A stretch of DNA of 64,000 nucleotides from Pelargonium tetragonum (GCA_036897445.1 JAYMTL010000014.1:124001-188000), one strand, 5' to 3'; shown: positions 1 to 14,228, numbered from the stretch's first letter. Translations and numbers: made by a program. The notes: a model not told the origin generated them from the sequence alone.

Positions 1-2720
1 CACGAGCGAGTAGTGTTTCAAAGAGTTTAACTCTCTTGAGGACGGTAAATAGACAAAGGTTTTTTTGTATTTGAGCAAGGAGGACTCCCTTATGCGGTTT
101 TAGCCAGGGCTGCAAGTTAATATAATACTACAACTCTAAAATCAGGTATAATAAAAAATTTAGATCTTTATGAATGAAAGGCCTTTTGGAGGACTTAAAT
201 TGCTCCTTTATAACAAGTTAAAGCGCTCGCTAAATGTAAGGTAGTCGACCCTAAGACCACGAAGTGCGATCTCTTTTATATAGTTTTGTAAAGTGCGTCA
301 TAGGTTTTTCTTGTTTACTAATGTTCTTCCTCGCGAGTTTTTAAAGATATAAAGAAGGACAGTAATAATTTATATATATAAGTTTTATTCCCATCCCAGT
401 AGGGCTTGCCTATAATGAAATAAATAGTTTATAGCTAGAGTACTGTTGCTGATAAGTTGTGGAATGTCCTATACCTATAAAAGGGTAAGTCATAAATAAG
501 ATAAAGTTACGTAAATAAGTTGGGTAGAATGGCACTAAAGCCTTTTTGGAAAGCTTTTTTTTACTGGTTTAGTGGTAAAGGGTACAATATCGATAAAAAG
601 ATAAAAAGGGGGGCTTATTCCTATTTTCCTTAAGGTGGTTGGGGTGCCCCTAATTGCAGGAAAAAATAGAAGTTGTTTATTCAACGAGGTTTTTCGCACT
701 CGTAAGGCTTTCTTAACCAAACCCTTGAGTGAGGTGTATCCTACTCTCTAAACTAAGGGGATATATGCCTTAAAAAGGGAGATCTCTTACTGCCTATGTA
801 ATTAATACAAGAAGGTTATTTCAACATTATGTAGTCAATATTGCCTCCTTCTGAAGTATGAACTCCTATCTACTTACTTGTATAGGGTAAACCAAGGCAT
901 AAACTAGAACTAGACTAGATCTCAATTTGCTTAATATTCTGTTTTAGATATTTTTATTGTTAGACTTCTTAGTGATAAAAAACTTCTAAAAAAGAGTACT
1001 AGAGTACAACTATGCGCCAAGGCTTTTTTAATTACCTAGAAGGAACCCCGGTTATGGGACTGCTTTTTCTACTTTGGGTCCAAGCCCCTTCTTGTAGCTT
1101 CAAAATAAAAAATGACTTAGAAGTGTAAGGAAGAAAAACTTGATTAGAAAATTCCGGATCAAATGATCAAATAAGGTTAAGATACTAAGAATTTGAATTC
1201 TTTTGACTTTATTAACCAACTATATACTGAATAAAAAATAAGCTTAGAAAAGTGCTCTAGTAGGGCGTACTTTTTATTGATTTTATTTTAAGTGGAATTT
1301 TTTCTATTGCGGGACAAAAGTCAAAGTAAAGACTTTTTAAGAAAATAAAGAAAAGATACAATAAAAAGAAAAGTTACGAGACGTATAAGTTCGCAACCAC
1401 ACCCTATTCAATTTTAATAGCAGGAGTGTTCTATCAAAGTCTTAGTTTTCGTTTTTTAGGGTGCCACTTATATTCTATTGAACAAAACCGACTCCAAGAA
1501 GGAACCCAAAATTTGTGTTACAGCAAAAAGGATTTAAATAACGTTGACATACTTGACTGCTGCCTCAAGCTACGCTTTTAGAAAGCCTGTCGATTCATTC
1601 ATAGTTAGAACCTTATGGGGCCTATTTACTTAGAGTAGTAGACTCTTTTTTCTTCTAACTTGCGTCGCTGGGTAATTTATAATAAAAGATTAATTGAATT
1701 CTTGTAAATTTCAGTTTTTACAAATACGTATTTTGATGGTAGATGACTTCTTAAAAACTACAATTTGTTACTGAATTTAAAAGGTTTTTGAGAAACTTAG
1801 GTTAGAATATATAGTATTAGGAAGTTCTGAGAAAAAAAAAATAGTACAAGTATTCGAGAGTTGGGGCTGCCCTTAGAGCTCCTTATGTAAGCGGAGTTTA
1901 GTTACCCTTTTTACTCTTATGGGGTCCTAATTAAAGTTTTTATTAACTTTAGTTTAAAGAACGTGGATACTTGTTTCGGAATGGAATGAGGAAGTTATAA
2001 TACTATAATTATTCCAAGGAACTCCTTCTTATCTTAATTACTAGGCTAGAGTAATGGATAAATCAATATAATACTAAAGTTCTTCCAATTCAAACAACCA
2101 GACAGGAAGCGCCGAATTTGTTCTAATAAAATCAAAGCTAAGCCGGGGATTAAAAAGTATATATCTCCAAAATCCATCTTAAGGGGTTTTATTAGGTATC
2201 AAATAAAGAGGGAATATCTTGTACCAGACCACTTATTCATAGAGTTTGGATCCCCAACCTCAGGACTTATACCTCCTTATAGCGTTATCCGGGAATCCTT
2301 GCCAAAGAAGCTCTTTTTTTACTCAGTTGAGAGGTTCCTTAAAAAAATCCGAAGTAGTAGTATTCTATACCTTTAAGTTAGGCAACTAATTAGTATTTTT
2401 ATCTATAAATTTTGAATTACCCATTCTTAAAATTCCTAGTTGCTCTATCTACTCTAGAGGCTATACCCACCTTATTCACATAGGAACCATATAGAGTGAA
2501 GACTCCTTTAGTATTCTTTGTTTAATTTAAAAGAAGAAAAGCTAGAGAAGCAAGAGTTTATATACTTTTAGAAAGAGAAACCCTTTAGTTTAGCCAAACG
2601 TTACACAAATAAGACATACTGAGATATTAAGATAGGATTTTCTATTTATAAGGTACAAATGAGAATAAAGCTCTTATGCCTACGCAATTACACTCTCCAC
2701 TAAAAAGTCTTTAAAGAGGG
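1..2720. other. non-coding, nothing recognised
   Basis: All frames are short. Self-complementary words such as GGGGTGCCCC (near 649), AAGGAACTCCTT (near 2017) and GGATCC (near 2248) recur. No RNA gene is seen. Confidence 0.6.
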
Positions 2721-3128
2721 TTAAAAAAGGCACTTATCCAGCAAAAAGGTAAGGACTATAAATCGAGAGGTAAAACATTCTATGCTTCTACGCAGGCTTA
2801 CCTGGGGATACTTCGGTTTTAGAACGGGTACTCTGAGTAAATAAAGTAGTATAAGGAGTGAATACTCTAAAAAATTTAAATACTCTTTTTGTTTGCTTAA
2901 TAGTTTTTGTAAGGACCTTCCTAAAATAAGATAAGGACCCCCTTTTTGTAAGTATATCCTAGAAAAAAGAATTTCTTTATACCACGGAAAAAGATAATTT
3001 GCATTCCCTGTTGTTGTTTTTAGCACACGTAGCATTTGAACCTTTAGCATGTTAAGTAAAAACCCATTGATCGGGAAAAAGAAAATAAAGAATGATTCTT
3101 TACTCTTAGAAATAAAGCGTACACCCAA
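2721..3128 (-). CDS. longest open frame in the window, unrecognised
   Basis: The frame has 135 codons from a TTG; the first ATG is at about residue 27, which would leave about 109 residues. The predicted protein is basic and hydrophobic, with a Phe-rich start (about residues 12-25) and a Leu-rich run (about residues 85-100, LEYSLLILLYLL), but I see no clear domain or family motif. In 64 kb of six-frame sequence at about 6.8% stops per codon, one frame of this length is expected by chance. There is no convincing ribosome-binding or promoter signal and no neighbouring gene. I list it only because it is the best candidate by length. It is probably not a gene. Confidence 0.12.
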   Translation of the reverse strand: MGVRFISKSKESFFIFFFPINGFLLNMLKVQMLRVLKTTTGNANYLFPWYKEILFSRIYLQKGGPYLILGRSLQKLLSKQKEYLNFLEYSLLILLYLLRVPVLKPKYPQVSLRRSIECFTSRFIVLTFLLDKCLF

Positions 3129-6100
3129 AAGCTTATTGTATATAAGTGATTTGGATTACAAGGTCTCATTTTTGAGAGCTTAGCTTGTGGCGCTAGTTAG
3201 ATGGCAATCTTAAGCCTATAAGCGATAAGGGGAGGACTAAATAATAAAAAAACTCCCTCATTATATACGTCCTCAAGCATAAACTTGAATATTCAATTTC
3301 TAAGAAAAGTCAAATCCTATACACTAGCTCGTTCAGGACACTTAACAATCTGCCATCTTAGTCTTGCTATTTTATGAGTATGTCCTACCTTTAGTAGCAG
3401 GCTGGTACAGAAATGAAAAGATCTTTGATAGCTTAGGTATAAGTAAGGAATTCCTATAGCTTTAGTACTAACTTATTAGACTTGGTCTGAACCAACGGAG
3501 TTATCAACACAACATAAAGAGGCAAGATATTATATAGAAGATATAAAGCAGAAGCAAAAAAGACTTGACAAGCTATAGTTGCACAGAGCCTAGTAATCAG
3601 AATAAAGTCCAGTATAATTTTTTAATAAAATTACCCACCACTATCTATTTAAGTATCTATTGAATTTTATAGAGATAGAGTATATGAAACCTACGAGAGA
3701 CCCTTATTATAAAAAAAGTTTTTACCTAATTGAAATTTGCATTTACTATAAAACCTCTGATTAGGATACTAGCACCCTTTTATAGAATACGGAGTCCTCT
3801 TAACCTACAATGAACCTATTGACTTTACTCCGTTCTTTTATAAAAAGCCCAGGACTCCATTTAAATTATTGAAGTGATTCTATATTGTTTATAGTTCCTA
3901 TACCAAACTTCTTTTCGACGAGCATAATTTTTAACAAGGGGGTATGAACCGCAAGGCATCCATTAGGTCTCTATGTTAATTAATTTGTTAGATAATAGAA
4001 CCGATACCAAGCAAAGATTTGCATGTATAATACACATTATAAGGAATGAAGTTAGATATGTCCTTATTGCCTTTTGTTTTGGGAATAAATAAAGTATTTA
4101 CAGTGGAATTTCTCTTATATGTTATGGCATGCCGTGTAGGATACCCGTGTCTATCTTTTTAACTATTTCATTATAAATGAACATACAAAAACAAGTGACT
4201 AAACTCTATATTCAAGGATTTAGTTTAAAAACTAGGAGCTCCTCAAAAACTAGAATTACCTATAAATAAGCTTAATTACTTCGCGCTAGAGACTGGCAAA
4301 TTCAACATTTTTCAAGGTGGAGTTAAAACCTATAGCTCCGCGTTTTTCTATTACAACTAAAATTTTCAAGTTTAATCAGAATAATTGTTTACAAAAAGAA
4401 AATGCTATCTATGAATTGCTTTATGTTTTTTTAAGTTACGGCTAACTTTCTAATAACAAGAGGTAAAGTTGGGATAAGGAATAAAAGCTTCCGCATCTAC
4501 TTATAATATATACTATAGAGCAGTTTTTCTATTAAATTAGGATTTACTGACTCATTTTTACAAAAGTATAAACCTAGCACTCAAAAACTAACTGCGTGAT
4601 AGGGGTTATAACTATTGAGCTTTTTCCTTATACAAAAAGAAGGAGCTATATAAAGTATCAACAAATTCTTAGGCTTTTTTGTCAATATAACTCGTGCTAG
4701 AACCTTTTTTGGAGTTTTATTTAACAAAAACTCAAGATACATTACATTGTACTACTAACAGCGAGACTTACGCAATTAATAAGGGACCTCATTGGTATAC
4801 TCATTTAGGGGCATTCTTAGCCCTCAGAGTCTATGTATTCAGAAGTCAAAAAGTAATTAAAGACTTTTTCAAGGTTTTTGTTTCGTAGAACGCTACCAAA
4901 AAGGTTCAGTAACAGAAGTTTAACACAGAGATCTTGATAGAACCCCTATATGTCCTACTAAATCTAAATAATGAGAGTCTTGTGTAATTCTAAAATTCCC
5001 TACCTGTAAGTAACTGTCCCGTAGTAAAAAGAATTGAATAAGAATAGTTATACCAGTTAATTAATACCCTTCTTATTTGTAACAGTCCTCCTGCTGACAG
5101 AATTTTAGCTCTTAATCTATTTTTTAAAAAGACTTTTATCCTATAAAGAGACAAGGATCAGACGCTTACTTGCTTTTACAAGGTAAAACAACCCTTTACT
5201 AAACTAAAAAGAAACGGGAATTTCCTTGGGTTTTCCAATCGGTAAACAGATTTTTATACTAGGTTCGAATCGTATAAATCTCGGTTCAAGACCTCTTCAT
5301 TTTTGTTCCAAAGAAAGGTTTTAGGATAGCAAGTATAAGCCAAAAAGCCTAGCCAAAGATAGATTTTACCATCGAGCACCCCTTTCTTTCTGAATAAGCA
5401 GTACCTATTCTCGGATCTTACCCCTAGTTATTTTTGTCAGCTTATCTACCTAAGTGCACGACTTTCTGACCTATCCGTTTATAAAGCGAATGGGAAGCCC
5501 CTCTTTTAGGTTTACTTGATACGGTGTTCTACTTATCCGGAATTTGCAAATATCCAGGAGTGTGCAAGAGTCTAGGAAAAGAATTTCATAGCAGAAGTCC
5601 CCGTATTATTGACTTTCAGGAGTCTTTATTTTAAATACCTGTTGTTCTGAATGATAATGCCTGCCGGATCCTTGTTATTCCTTGGAATTTCGGCCAGAAA
5701 CCTATTGGGTGTATAAGATTTAGCTTTATAGGAGTATTATCTAGCACTCAATATTAAGGTTTTAGTCTAGTATAGAGTCTGTGATTTCCTAGTAAAGTGG
5801 GTTAAATCGTCTTAATTTCAGAGAGTCCTGATAAAGATTTTTAGTGCAACTCTTTAGCATTTTTTATTTCACCCGGAATTCTTGATAGAATTCCCTACAG
5901 GGTTAGCTAACTTAACGACTAGTTGCAGCTTCAAAACTTTCCTTATAAAAGAATGTTTCCTTTTTCACGAATAGGTCGAGTACCCTTCTTAATTTATAAC
6001 GTAAAACTAAACACTCCTAGTTAATTCAGCAGAACCTTGAGAATCTAAAAAGGGGATCTCAATAGGTGTTAATTATAGGCCTGTGCCCTCCCTCTGAATT

Positions 6101-8900
6101 TCAGGGATATCCACCATTAAGTAAGGGAAGTCCTTTTTATAATGTTAAGTGCGCTTTCCCTGGGGCATTTAATCTATTAAGTTACTTGGTTTCTTGTAGT
6201 TAGCTGCTCGGGCAAAGGGAGTCCTTGTGTCTTTAGGATTGCATGTAAACTCGGTCTATTTTAGGGGCATCGCCCCATCTATTCTTAGAATTCCAATTCT
6301 AGTAGTTACAGGGCGCGATAGTCCGGCGGATAATTTAAAGAGAAAGAATCCTCATTTGAGTGGTTAATAAGGTGCAACCCTTACTTGTTTGATTAGAGTA
6401 AGTCCTATGAAATTTGAAGCGTCGTTGATCGTATTCTAGAACTGCCCTTGTAAAACTAAGAAGCGTACCCAGATTTAAGTATAGCTAAATCTAAGCTCAT
6501 AATATCGTAAATACAAATATCTAACCTCCCCTCAGCCTTAGTTAAGGTAGATCTAGAAACTGTAGGATTTAAGCCCAGAGTCGCTTCCTCCTTTATGGAG
6601 TGTTTGTTCTTGACTAAAAACCCCAAGAATATTCCTGACAGAGTTTACTCTTAAAAATTTTTTGTATTATAAAATTCCTCAGACAAAGGGGTTGATTCCT
6701 ATTTTGCAAAAGTCCTGAGTTACCTAAACCCAATAGAAAACCCTTAAGGTTTATAGATTTTCTTGCGCCAGGGGCCTTTTACACGGATTCCCACAAAGTT
6801 TAGTTTTACTGAAGTTCTTCAATACTAAATTCTAGAGTAAACTTTAAGAAAGCAATCGGTATTCGGTATAAAGCTAGGTTTTGTTATATGCAAACTCATT
6901 TTTCCCCATATCTTTAAGTTTTCTATTAAGTTTTGACCTATACATATTACATAAAAAGAAATTCTGCAAGACTTTAATTACAGGCTCTAAGAAATCCGTC
7001 CCTTTGGAAACCCTTTAGGTATAAAAACCTTCGTATCGTAGTATCCTGACAAGGCATGGAGTATAAAAAGGCAAATGTAGGCAATCCGAAAGACAGGCTT
7101 TGTGAAAAAGTTAACCCCGGTAAAGGAAAATAAGGTTTAGGAGTTCTTTACAAAGTGGAAAGAGAAAGAATGATAATTTATTAGCTAGAAACTTTATTTT
7201 ATTTACTAGAAATTCCTTTTTATAAGTAGGAAATCGCAGATTATAGACACTTTAAGGGCAAATTTATATTCACCTCAACTCTCGAGCAAGCTAACCTTTC
7301 CCTAATCTTGTTATTGGACTTAAAAGGGGAATAGGAGCGTTATTCTTTATATCGGTTTTTATAAAAAGGACTTCCAGGAGAGACTTAAAGTAAGAGATTG
7401 TATCCACTAATTAAATATAAGATTTCATTCTACTAACTACTAAATGCTTGAATTTTCTATACTTATAGATATTTTGACATCTTTCATTCTTAAATACTGG
7501 ATTTAAAAGACTCTTCAAAATGGGAAACCTTTTGAAGCTGAATAAATAAGCGCTAAGACAATTTCTACTATACACACCCTCCTTCAAATTGTAAATACTT
7601 ATAGAAGGCTTTACAACTATAAATTTAGAATCTGCAAAAAAAAATATATTTATAGTAACTAGAGGAAGGCATTCCAACCTGCGTTTGGGGTGCTTTATTT
7701 TACTCAAAATTTTTAATTTATTTCCTAAGTCTTTTCTTTATTAAAAAAAAAGGTACTCTGTTTTAGGTTTCTGTAAATAGCATAAGATTTATAAAAATGT
7801 GATATAAAGGGGGTTTAAGCTTCAAAAGTAAAAACCACATTAAACGCAATCGGAAAATCTATTTAAAACTATTGTTTTAGTGTTAGAAAGTTTTAAGTAT
7901 TTGTCGAGCTGCAATTGCTATGTCCTTAGAGTTTCCTTGTAAATTTTGTATTTTAGTATATAGCATACTCGAGGTTTCTGTCTTCTGATTTGGAATTATT
8001 GTATTTTCCAATTCTTGATTGCCCTAATTATAAGGAGTTTGCTTGCTGTTTCATTTTTGTTATTAAAGGATCCTTTTGCTTCGGCAGTTCAGTCTAGTAA
8101 TATACCGGGCTAATAAATCTAGGAGTAGTCTTTCTGGAGGTTTGATTAAAGAGGGAGTACTTTACATTTATATACGTGCATTCCCCCTGCCTTAATTTGG
8201 AATTATTCAACATATAAAGATTTGCCTTAGTAAGAGTACCCGGTGGTTTTAGAACTTACGAAACTAAATTTTAACATAAGCCCCTAAGAAAAAAGGGGGT
8301 AGTCTAATAATTCGGAACCTACAAACCCAAAGTAAAAGCTTGTATCAATAAACAGAATTAAAGATAGTAATTTGAAAAAAGAAACCTCTTAACAGATTCC
8401 TAAAACGATTACAAATTTACCGCTAGACAATAATAACCCCGCAAGGGCGGCAGAGACTAGAGCAATACCTCTTAAGTGTTCCTTATAAGGACAGTTATTT
8501 TAACTTATCAAAAATTCCGTCCTTCTTTTGACTTACCAACTTTATAATGAGCCAGATTAAATAAATGAGGGGAGTAGCTCTTGATAGGGATTCTGTAAAA
8601 AAGAAATTTTTAGAGTAACTTAGAATCCTAATAAATAAACTTCTTAAGTGCTTTTAATAAGTCTGTTTTTTATACCGGTATATATACTGTGTACTGTGAA
8701 CATAACTCAAGAAAGAGTTCCCTTAAAAGGGGGTTGACAGATTAGCTAAAGCGCTTTCCGAGGGTCGGTAAACTTCAAGTAAATGGCTTCCCTTATTCTT
8801 TATAAAGTATAAGTAAGTTTGCTTACCCTTTTAAACTGAGATAATAAAAAAGGAGAATAATCTTGAATGCGTTTCTACCTAACAAGTAAAAGCAGGGACT
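3129..8900. other. non-coding, palindrome-rich
   Basis: No gene is seen. GGATCC occurs near 5668 and 8069, the inverted repeat at 5875-5894 lies here, and TATACCGGTATA, a 12-nt palindrome, is at 8671-8682. A 98-codon minus frame at 7411-7707 shows no family feature. Confidence 0.6.
5875..5894. repeat. short inverted repeat, 8-bp arms
   Basis: The arms GGAATTCT and AGAATTCC are separated by 4 nt. Just outside them, ACCC (5871-5874) and GGGT (5901-5904) extend the pairing with an asymmetric gap, so a longer imperfect hairpin is possible. It is a representative of the GGNNNCC-type palindromes seen throughout the window. Confidence 0.65.
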
Positions 8901-10509
8901 CTAAAAGGGTCTCACTCTTCTTATAGGTCTTTTTTTATAAATATAAAGGGAGTTCTTATGGTTCAAACTCGTAGGAATGAGGACCTTTTTTATTTATATA
9001 GGGGAACTTATATAAGATAAAGGAGATCTCTGCCGAGTTTTGCTAAGGGGTTAGTAGGATTTATTACTCTTAAATAAGAACTCAACTTTTTAGATACAAA
9101 ACTCGCGGAAGTCTTGAAACTCAAGGTTTTTCTATATAAACTATATAAAATTGATGAGGCAGTTTTAAGGGTATTAATAATTAAGGAAATAGACTTGCTT
9201 GGCTTTTTTACTACTAATATCTAGTAGAGAGCTAGCTTCTGGGTAACAAGTTCTGGCTTAAGCAAGGGGTTTAGCAGCCCAGGTAAGAATAGGGGACACT
9301 TGTTAGAATAGGATATAATTGTTAGCTCTAATTCTTTTACTTATAATAGTAAGGGGGTATCTAACTAACTATGAAGGAGAACAAAGACTAAGACTTAAGA
9401 ATCTCTTGTTTAGGTTTAGGGAGGGGAATTCAAGTAATTAAGACCTTACAAACTAAAAAAGGTACACTTTCAAGCTTAGGAAATAGGATATACCTGTTTG
9501 TTTTACTAAAAGAAATTTTCTTAGGTCTTACAAAGGAAAGGTAGTGGTAAACAAGTTAATTAATAGCTCTAGGATAAGGGCTGTAAGTTTACTCTTAAAC
9601 TTAAAATAGGGATTTATTACTAACTTTCTTATAAGTATAGGGGATACCCGCCAGGATATTCTTTAAAGGAATCGTTTTTCTTAGTCTTAAAATATCTATA
9701 CAAATTAGCTTAACAAAGTATAAGTGTTCGCTAAATAAAGGGGATATGTGCAAGCTTTTTTTTCCTAGTGCTCCTAGAGGAAAGGTGGATTATGTAAAAC
9801 CATTTAAATCGATTGAGGAAAGACCAATACTATAAAGGATATGTACTTCCTGGGTTTTTGAGGGAATGTACTTATTTATTCTAGATTTTCTTAATTTTAC
9901 TAAGAGGGGTTTGGGATTCTTCTTTCACAAAAGACTTTAGGACTCGTTACTTTATTTATATATTTCCTAGGGGTTACTTCTAAGTAAGTTTAACGGAGAG
10001 GGGTGTAAAAGGTTTACTTATCCACTTAAGAGGTATTGCTAAAAGGCGGTAACTAGTTAATTTGTAGCTTTGATAAGTCTTTACTTCATACAAGGTACTT
10101 ATTAGCTATAATGGATATCTTTTTACTCTCAACAATAAAAGTCTTTACAACTTAGAAGGAAAGCATATACTTACTAAGTTTGGGATTCCTGTAACTTTTA
10201 CTAAGATATATGCAGGTTTCATTAAGGTAAGGGAAAGATTACTAGCTTTTACTAGGGAATAGAGAACCTGTTTAGTTGAATAATAAGGAAAGTATGAAAG
10301 TATGTACTTGTGAGCTTAATAAGTATAATAGGTTAAGTAATTACTGAACAAAAATGAGAGAATAAGAAGGAATAAAACTAAGATGATCTGAAGGAAGAGG
10401 AACTCATATCTATGCTTAAAATTACTTAACTTTAACTAAACAAAAGGGAACTTACAAGAACTAAAACTCTTTTTATTAGGTAAGGAATTAATACTAACTA
10501 GAACTACTG

Positions 10510-10539
10510 TATATAAAAGGATATACTTGTTTCCTAAAA
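10510..10539 (+). repeat. 30-bp dispersed direct repeat, copy A
   Basis: It opens TATATAAAAGGATATACTTG. It matches 28 of 30 bases at 10937-10966, 427 bases downstream. A shorter related word (14 of 15 bases, AGGATATACCTGTTT) lies at 9485-9499. Confidence 0.7.
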
Positions 10540-10936
10540 AGAGCCTTTTACTACTTTTACTAGTAATGGGATTTCTTGCTTAAAGTACTAAAGTAAGCTC
10601 TCTTACGTACTCAATTATTTAAAGAAAGAAATTTTAGCTTTTACTAAGAATATAGTACTTATTTCCTGTAATTACCTGAACCAAAAGAGGAATTCACTTA
10701 TTTAGGACTGGGGACTTTCTGCTTTCAAACTAAAGTTTTACCAATTTACTACAAATTAAATAATAAGAATACACTTTTATGCTTAAAAATATGCTTTTTA
10801 TTACTCTATTCAGGCCGGGGTAAAGACCATTTTGAGGCCTTATATATATCTGCTTTAGACAATTACTTAAAATTAACTAGGAACTAGGGAATTCGCTTAA
10901 CTTTAGCAAAGACTAACTAGTAAAGCGGCCTTATCT

Positions 10937-10966
10937 TATATAAAAGGGTATACGTGTTTCCTAAAA
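10937..10966 (+). repeat. 30-bp dispersed direct repeat, copy B
   Basis: It opens TATATAAAAGGGTATACGTG and differs from the copy at 10510-10539 at two positions only (A to G, T to G). In one frame both changes are synonymous (YIKGYTCFLK), but stops nearby make a coding reading weak. Confidence 0.7.
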
Positions 10967-13900
10967 TATAAGGGAGAGACTTTGTTTAATTGTTAATAAG
11001 TTTAGGTTTAGGGATTTCTGTCAATTATTTTACGGATTTTGTTAATAAAAAGGACTTAGAAAGACTCACAAGGGCATGAAACGTAGGTTTTTACTATATC
11101 TAATTTACAAGGTAGCTCTAAAGGTAAGAATTTTTTTTATTAATAGTGCTCATCCAAGTTCCCGGGAGTCGGTTTCCTTAAATTATCCTTTTTCAATGTT
11201 GTATTTTTCCCTTTTCCGGTTTAGTAATTTTAGAAAGAAAAAGATTCTAGTTTTTTATAATTTTAAGGTATTAAGTTTCAGAATTTCTTATTAAGTTGAG
11301 GATATAGCTTTTATTAAGGATAAGGGGCAAGTAAGATGATATAGGGAATTCTTATTCTTAAAGGGTATTAATTAATTTTATTTATGAGATCCGGAGATAT
11401 CTGCTTGGTTTTACTAATAATAAGAATTTAGTAGTCAGAGTAATTGGCTTAAGAAGTTGAGGAATTCCTAGGGAGCCCCATGCTTATTTATGAGTTTAGG
11501 TTTTTCTTACTCTAGAAAGGTATTCAGTTTAAGAGCTTGTAGTAAAAAATGCATTAAGTATCCAAGAAAGTCATGGTATATGAGTATAGAGTTTGTCTTT
11601 GCTTTTTAGCCTTTCCTTTGATAAAAATCTAGGGTTATACGCTAAAAGAGGTCCTTTTTTATTATATAATTTCTGTACTTTTAGAAGTGTAAATATAAGA
11701 GTTTTCTTGAAGAATAAAGTAGGCTTAAATTCCTTGTTAACCTTGCGACCTGTCTTTCATGGCTAGCTTGACTTAGTTGGGACTCTTTAATACAATAAAA
11801 GTACTTTAGAAATGGAAAGCCAAAACCAAGAGCAGCATGGAATTCCGTCTTTTTCCTTTCCTTTATTAGAGGTTACTATCATCCTTTTTATACTAAAATT
11901 TCTATTTAGAATTACAAACAAAAACTCGGGGGCTCGTTCTAAAAGCTACGATTAGCTTCCGACAAAAGTAACTAACTAAAACTAGCTTTCTTGAAAGACG
12001 CTGGGATTCTATAAAAAGAGGCTCTTCCAAAAATAGAATAAGGTTTCCTCTTATTAAATTCTATACGAGTAAAAAATTCAGCTTTTAATTGCAAAATGCC
12101 TTTCAAAAAGACTGATTCAGCAAAAGGATTCTTAAAAGTCATTAGTATAATCCCCAAAACCTCTAGAAAGACTTAATTCTCATTATAAAAGTGGGACTTG
12201 GATCGTAATAAGCGCAAAACACGGAACTTCTATTTAAAATTCATAAACCTGAAAACCCCCTATGGAAATTACTATCTTAAAGTCTGGTAACAAAGCAGCC
12301 AGCAAAGGGGTACCTCGTAAAAAAGAAGTGAAGTATCTTTCTCTTATGTCTTTTTCTTATTTGAATTCAAATAAGGATTATACATTAATTAATATTAGAA
12401 GCCTCCCTTTTAGCTTTTAGAGTTACTTAATTACATTACCTTGAAATTCTTTGTACTGAAGATTACAGGTTCTTGTTTTATAAAGAAAGTATAAACCCTT
12501 TTTAATGAAGCGGGGTGGGGCACCTAACATAATTTATGTCATTTTTATACTTATTTATTAGGGACACTTATCCAGTTATTTTTTGCATATAAGTAAGCTT
12601 ATTTATAATAGCGAGTTTTTTGAAAGAGTCTTTATCAGCTTTGGACAAAGATAATCTAAAGCCAATTAAGCTTTTATTATTATTAGAGTCTCTTAACCGG
12701 GAATGCCTCCTGTTTTAATTAATAATTAAAGTAAGGAATCTCAGTAAGTTCAGTAAACTAACCCTTATCTGAGTCGATAAAAGCATTCTTTATTAATATA
12801 TTTACCAAGAAATTTTAAAATTCAAAAAAGTTTAAATCAAAAAAAACTCGTACTTAGAGTAGATACTAAATACTAAAGAGTTTAGTGCTTTGTTTTTATA
12901 AGCAACACAGGCACCCTCTATTTTTTATAGACTGAAATTCCTAACCTTTTCGAGGTCGCAAACCATACTTTGGGGCTCGACATTCCGTAGGCGGGCTCTT
13001 TATAGAACTTTATTGGAAAATTCCTTGAATTTGGACGTTGTTAAGCCTTTTATCTTTCTATACTAAGAATTCCTTATATACTAGTAGACCCTTTAGCAAG
13101 TAATAAAGAGGAGCCCTCGTTGGGAACCCTAATCTAACCTAATAACAAAAACTAAACTTGTTTAGACTCTTATTACCTTAAGAGACTAAAAAGATTCCGG
13201 GACGTTTAAGAAAAAATTGACTCTTCAAATTAGCAAATTGCATGGTTTATAGAAAATTAGACTGGATATAAATATAAATAAAGTAAGGATCCCTAATATA
13301 GAAAATCTCTCTAACCTTGACCGCGGGATAACATAGAAATTTCTTTCCCATCTGGAGAACTGATTCCCTTTATTAATTCTTGTATGCAAAAAGTAGTATT
13401 AAAACCCTTTCTATTCGAGTTAGTTTCATGGTATAACTTAATAGAGTTGTTATAATTCTAGTGGAACTTTTTTTAAGAACAGGAATAATTCTAAAGTAAG
13501 TAATGCGCTGCTTTTAGAAAGAAATAAACCTATAAGTTTGATTCCATATGTATTAAGGCTATAATACTAACTAGAATTTCGAGAGATATAAACTTTTTAA
13601 TACAAGTAAGATTTTTCCTATTTAAAGATCTACAAAATTTTGTCAAAGGCTTGCTTTTTTATAAGCTTTCTTTTTCTTAGGGATTCCTCGTTTGTTGTGT
13701 TATAGTGAATAAGCTACAACTAGTATATGGTTTTATATTTGCAATACCCGTAATCGAGTACAAGAAAGGTAAATATAAAAATTGCTTATCGGTATGCTGG
13801 CTCTTTATTAGTACATTTTTCTAGAACTCCGTCAGAGTTGTGGTAGGAAGTTTGACCTTATTTAATTTTACGGGTAGAATCTGCAATGCTAATTAAAGGG

Positions 13901-14006
13901 TTTGTCCTCAAGTATACTTCGGAGCCCGCCTGTTTATTAAAAAGTGCCATTGAATAGCTTACTGAAAAAAGTCCACTAAGCTAATAAGCTAAACACAGGA
14001 CATAAA

Positions 14007-14228
14007 ATGAAACGAACTCCATTTTATCGTGAAATAGAATTTCTAACCTGCCGAATTTTGAGGTTTTTTCATAATAAGATTCTTAGTACTGAGAACTTAG
14101 AAGTATCCTGTGCGATTACAAAACGAAAAAAGAGGCAGCAATTCTTGGGGATTAAGCAACAACTTTTGCGCTGTTTCGACGAGTTTGGGTTAGAGTATAC
14201 TATGGGTCTGGAAGTAATCACTTTATAG
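14007..14228 (+). CDS. small hypothetical open frame, ATG start
   Basis: This frame has 73 codons, ATG to TAG. The peptide begins MKRTPFYREIEFL, has a basic cluster TKRKKRQQ at about residues 38-45, and ends with an acidic and hydrophobic tail FDEFGLEYTMGLEVITL. The charge balance (about 13 basic, 8 acidic) is more like a small soluble nucleic-acid-binding protein than like most chance frames here. No family is recognised, nothing upstream looks like a regulatory site, and the flanks are non-coding for kilobases on either side. Chance remains the likeliest reading. Confidence 0.13.
   Translation: MKRTPFYREIEFLTCRILRFFHNKILSTENLEVSCAITKRKKRQQFLGIKQQLLRCFDEFGLEYTMGLEVITL

Larger units (their letters stand above)
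8901..11500 (+). other. non-coding tract with recurring short words
   Basis: The plus strand is rich in TAG, TAA and TTTACTA words, and in variants of GGATATACTTGTTT (9485, 10510, 10937). The texture differs from the flanks and suggests an old, diverged local repeat array. No intact repeat unit could be drawn by eye, and no coding frame is convincing. Confidence 0.4.

Noticed and set aside
9742-9960. Coding-looking stretch with KLFFPSAPRGKVDYV and later WVFEGMYLFILDFLNF
   Set aside because: Broken by in-frame TAA and TAG within about 40 codons and no family recognised; stretches like this are expected by chance.
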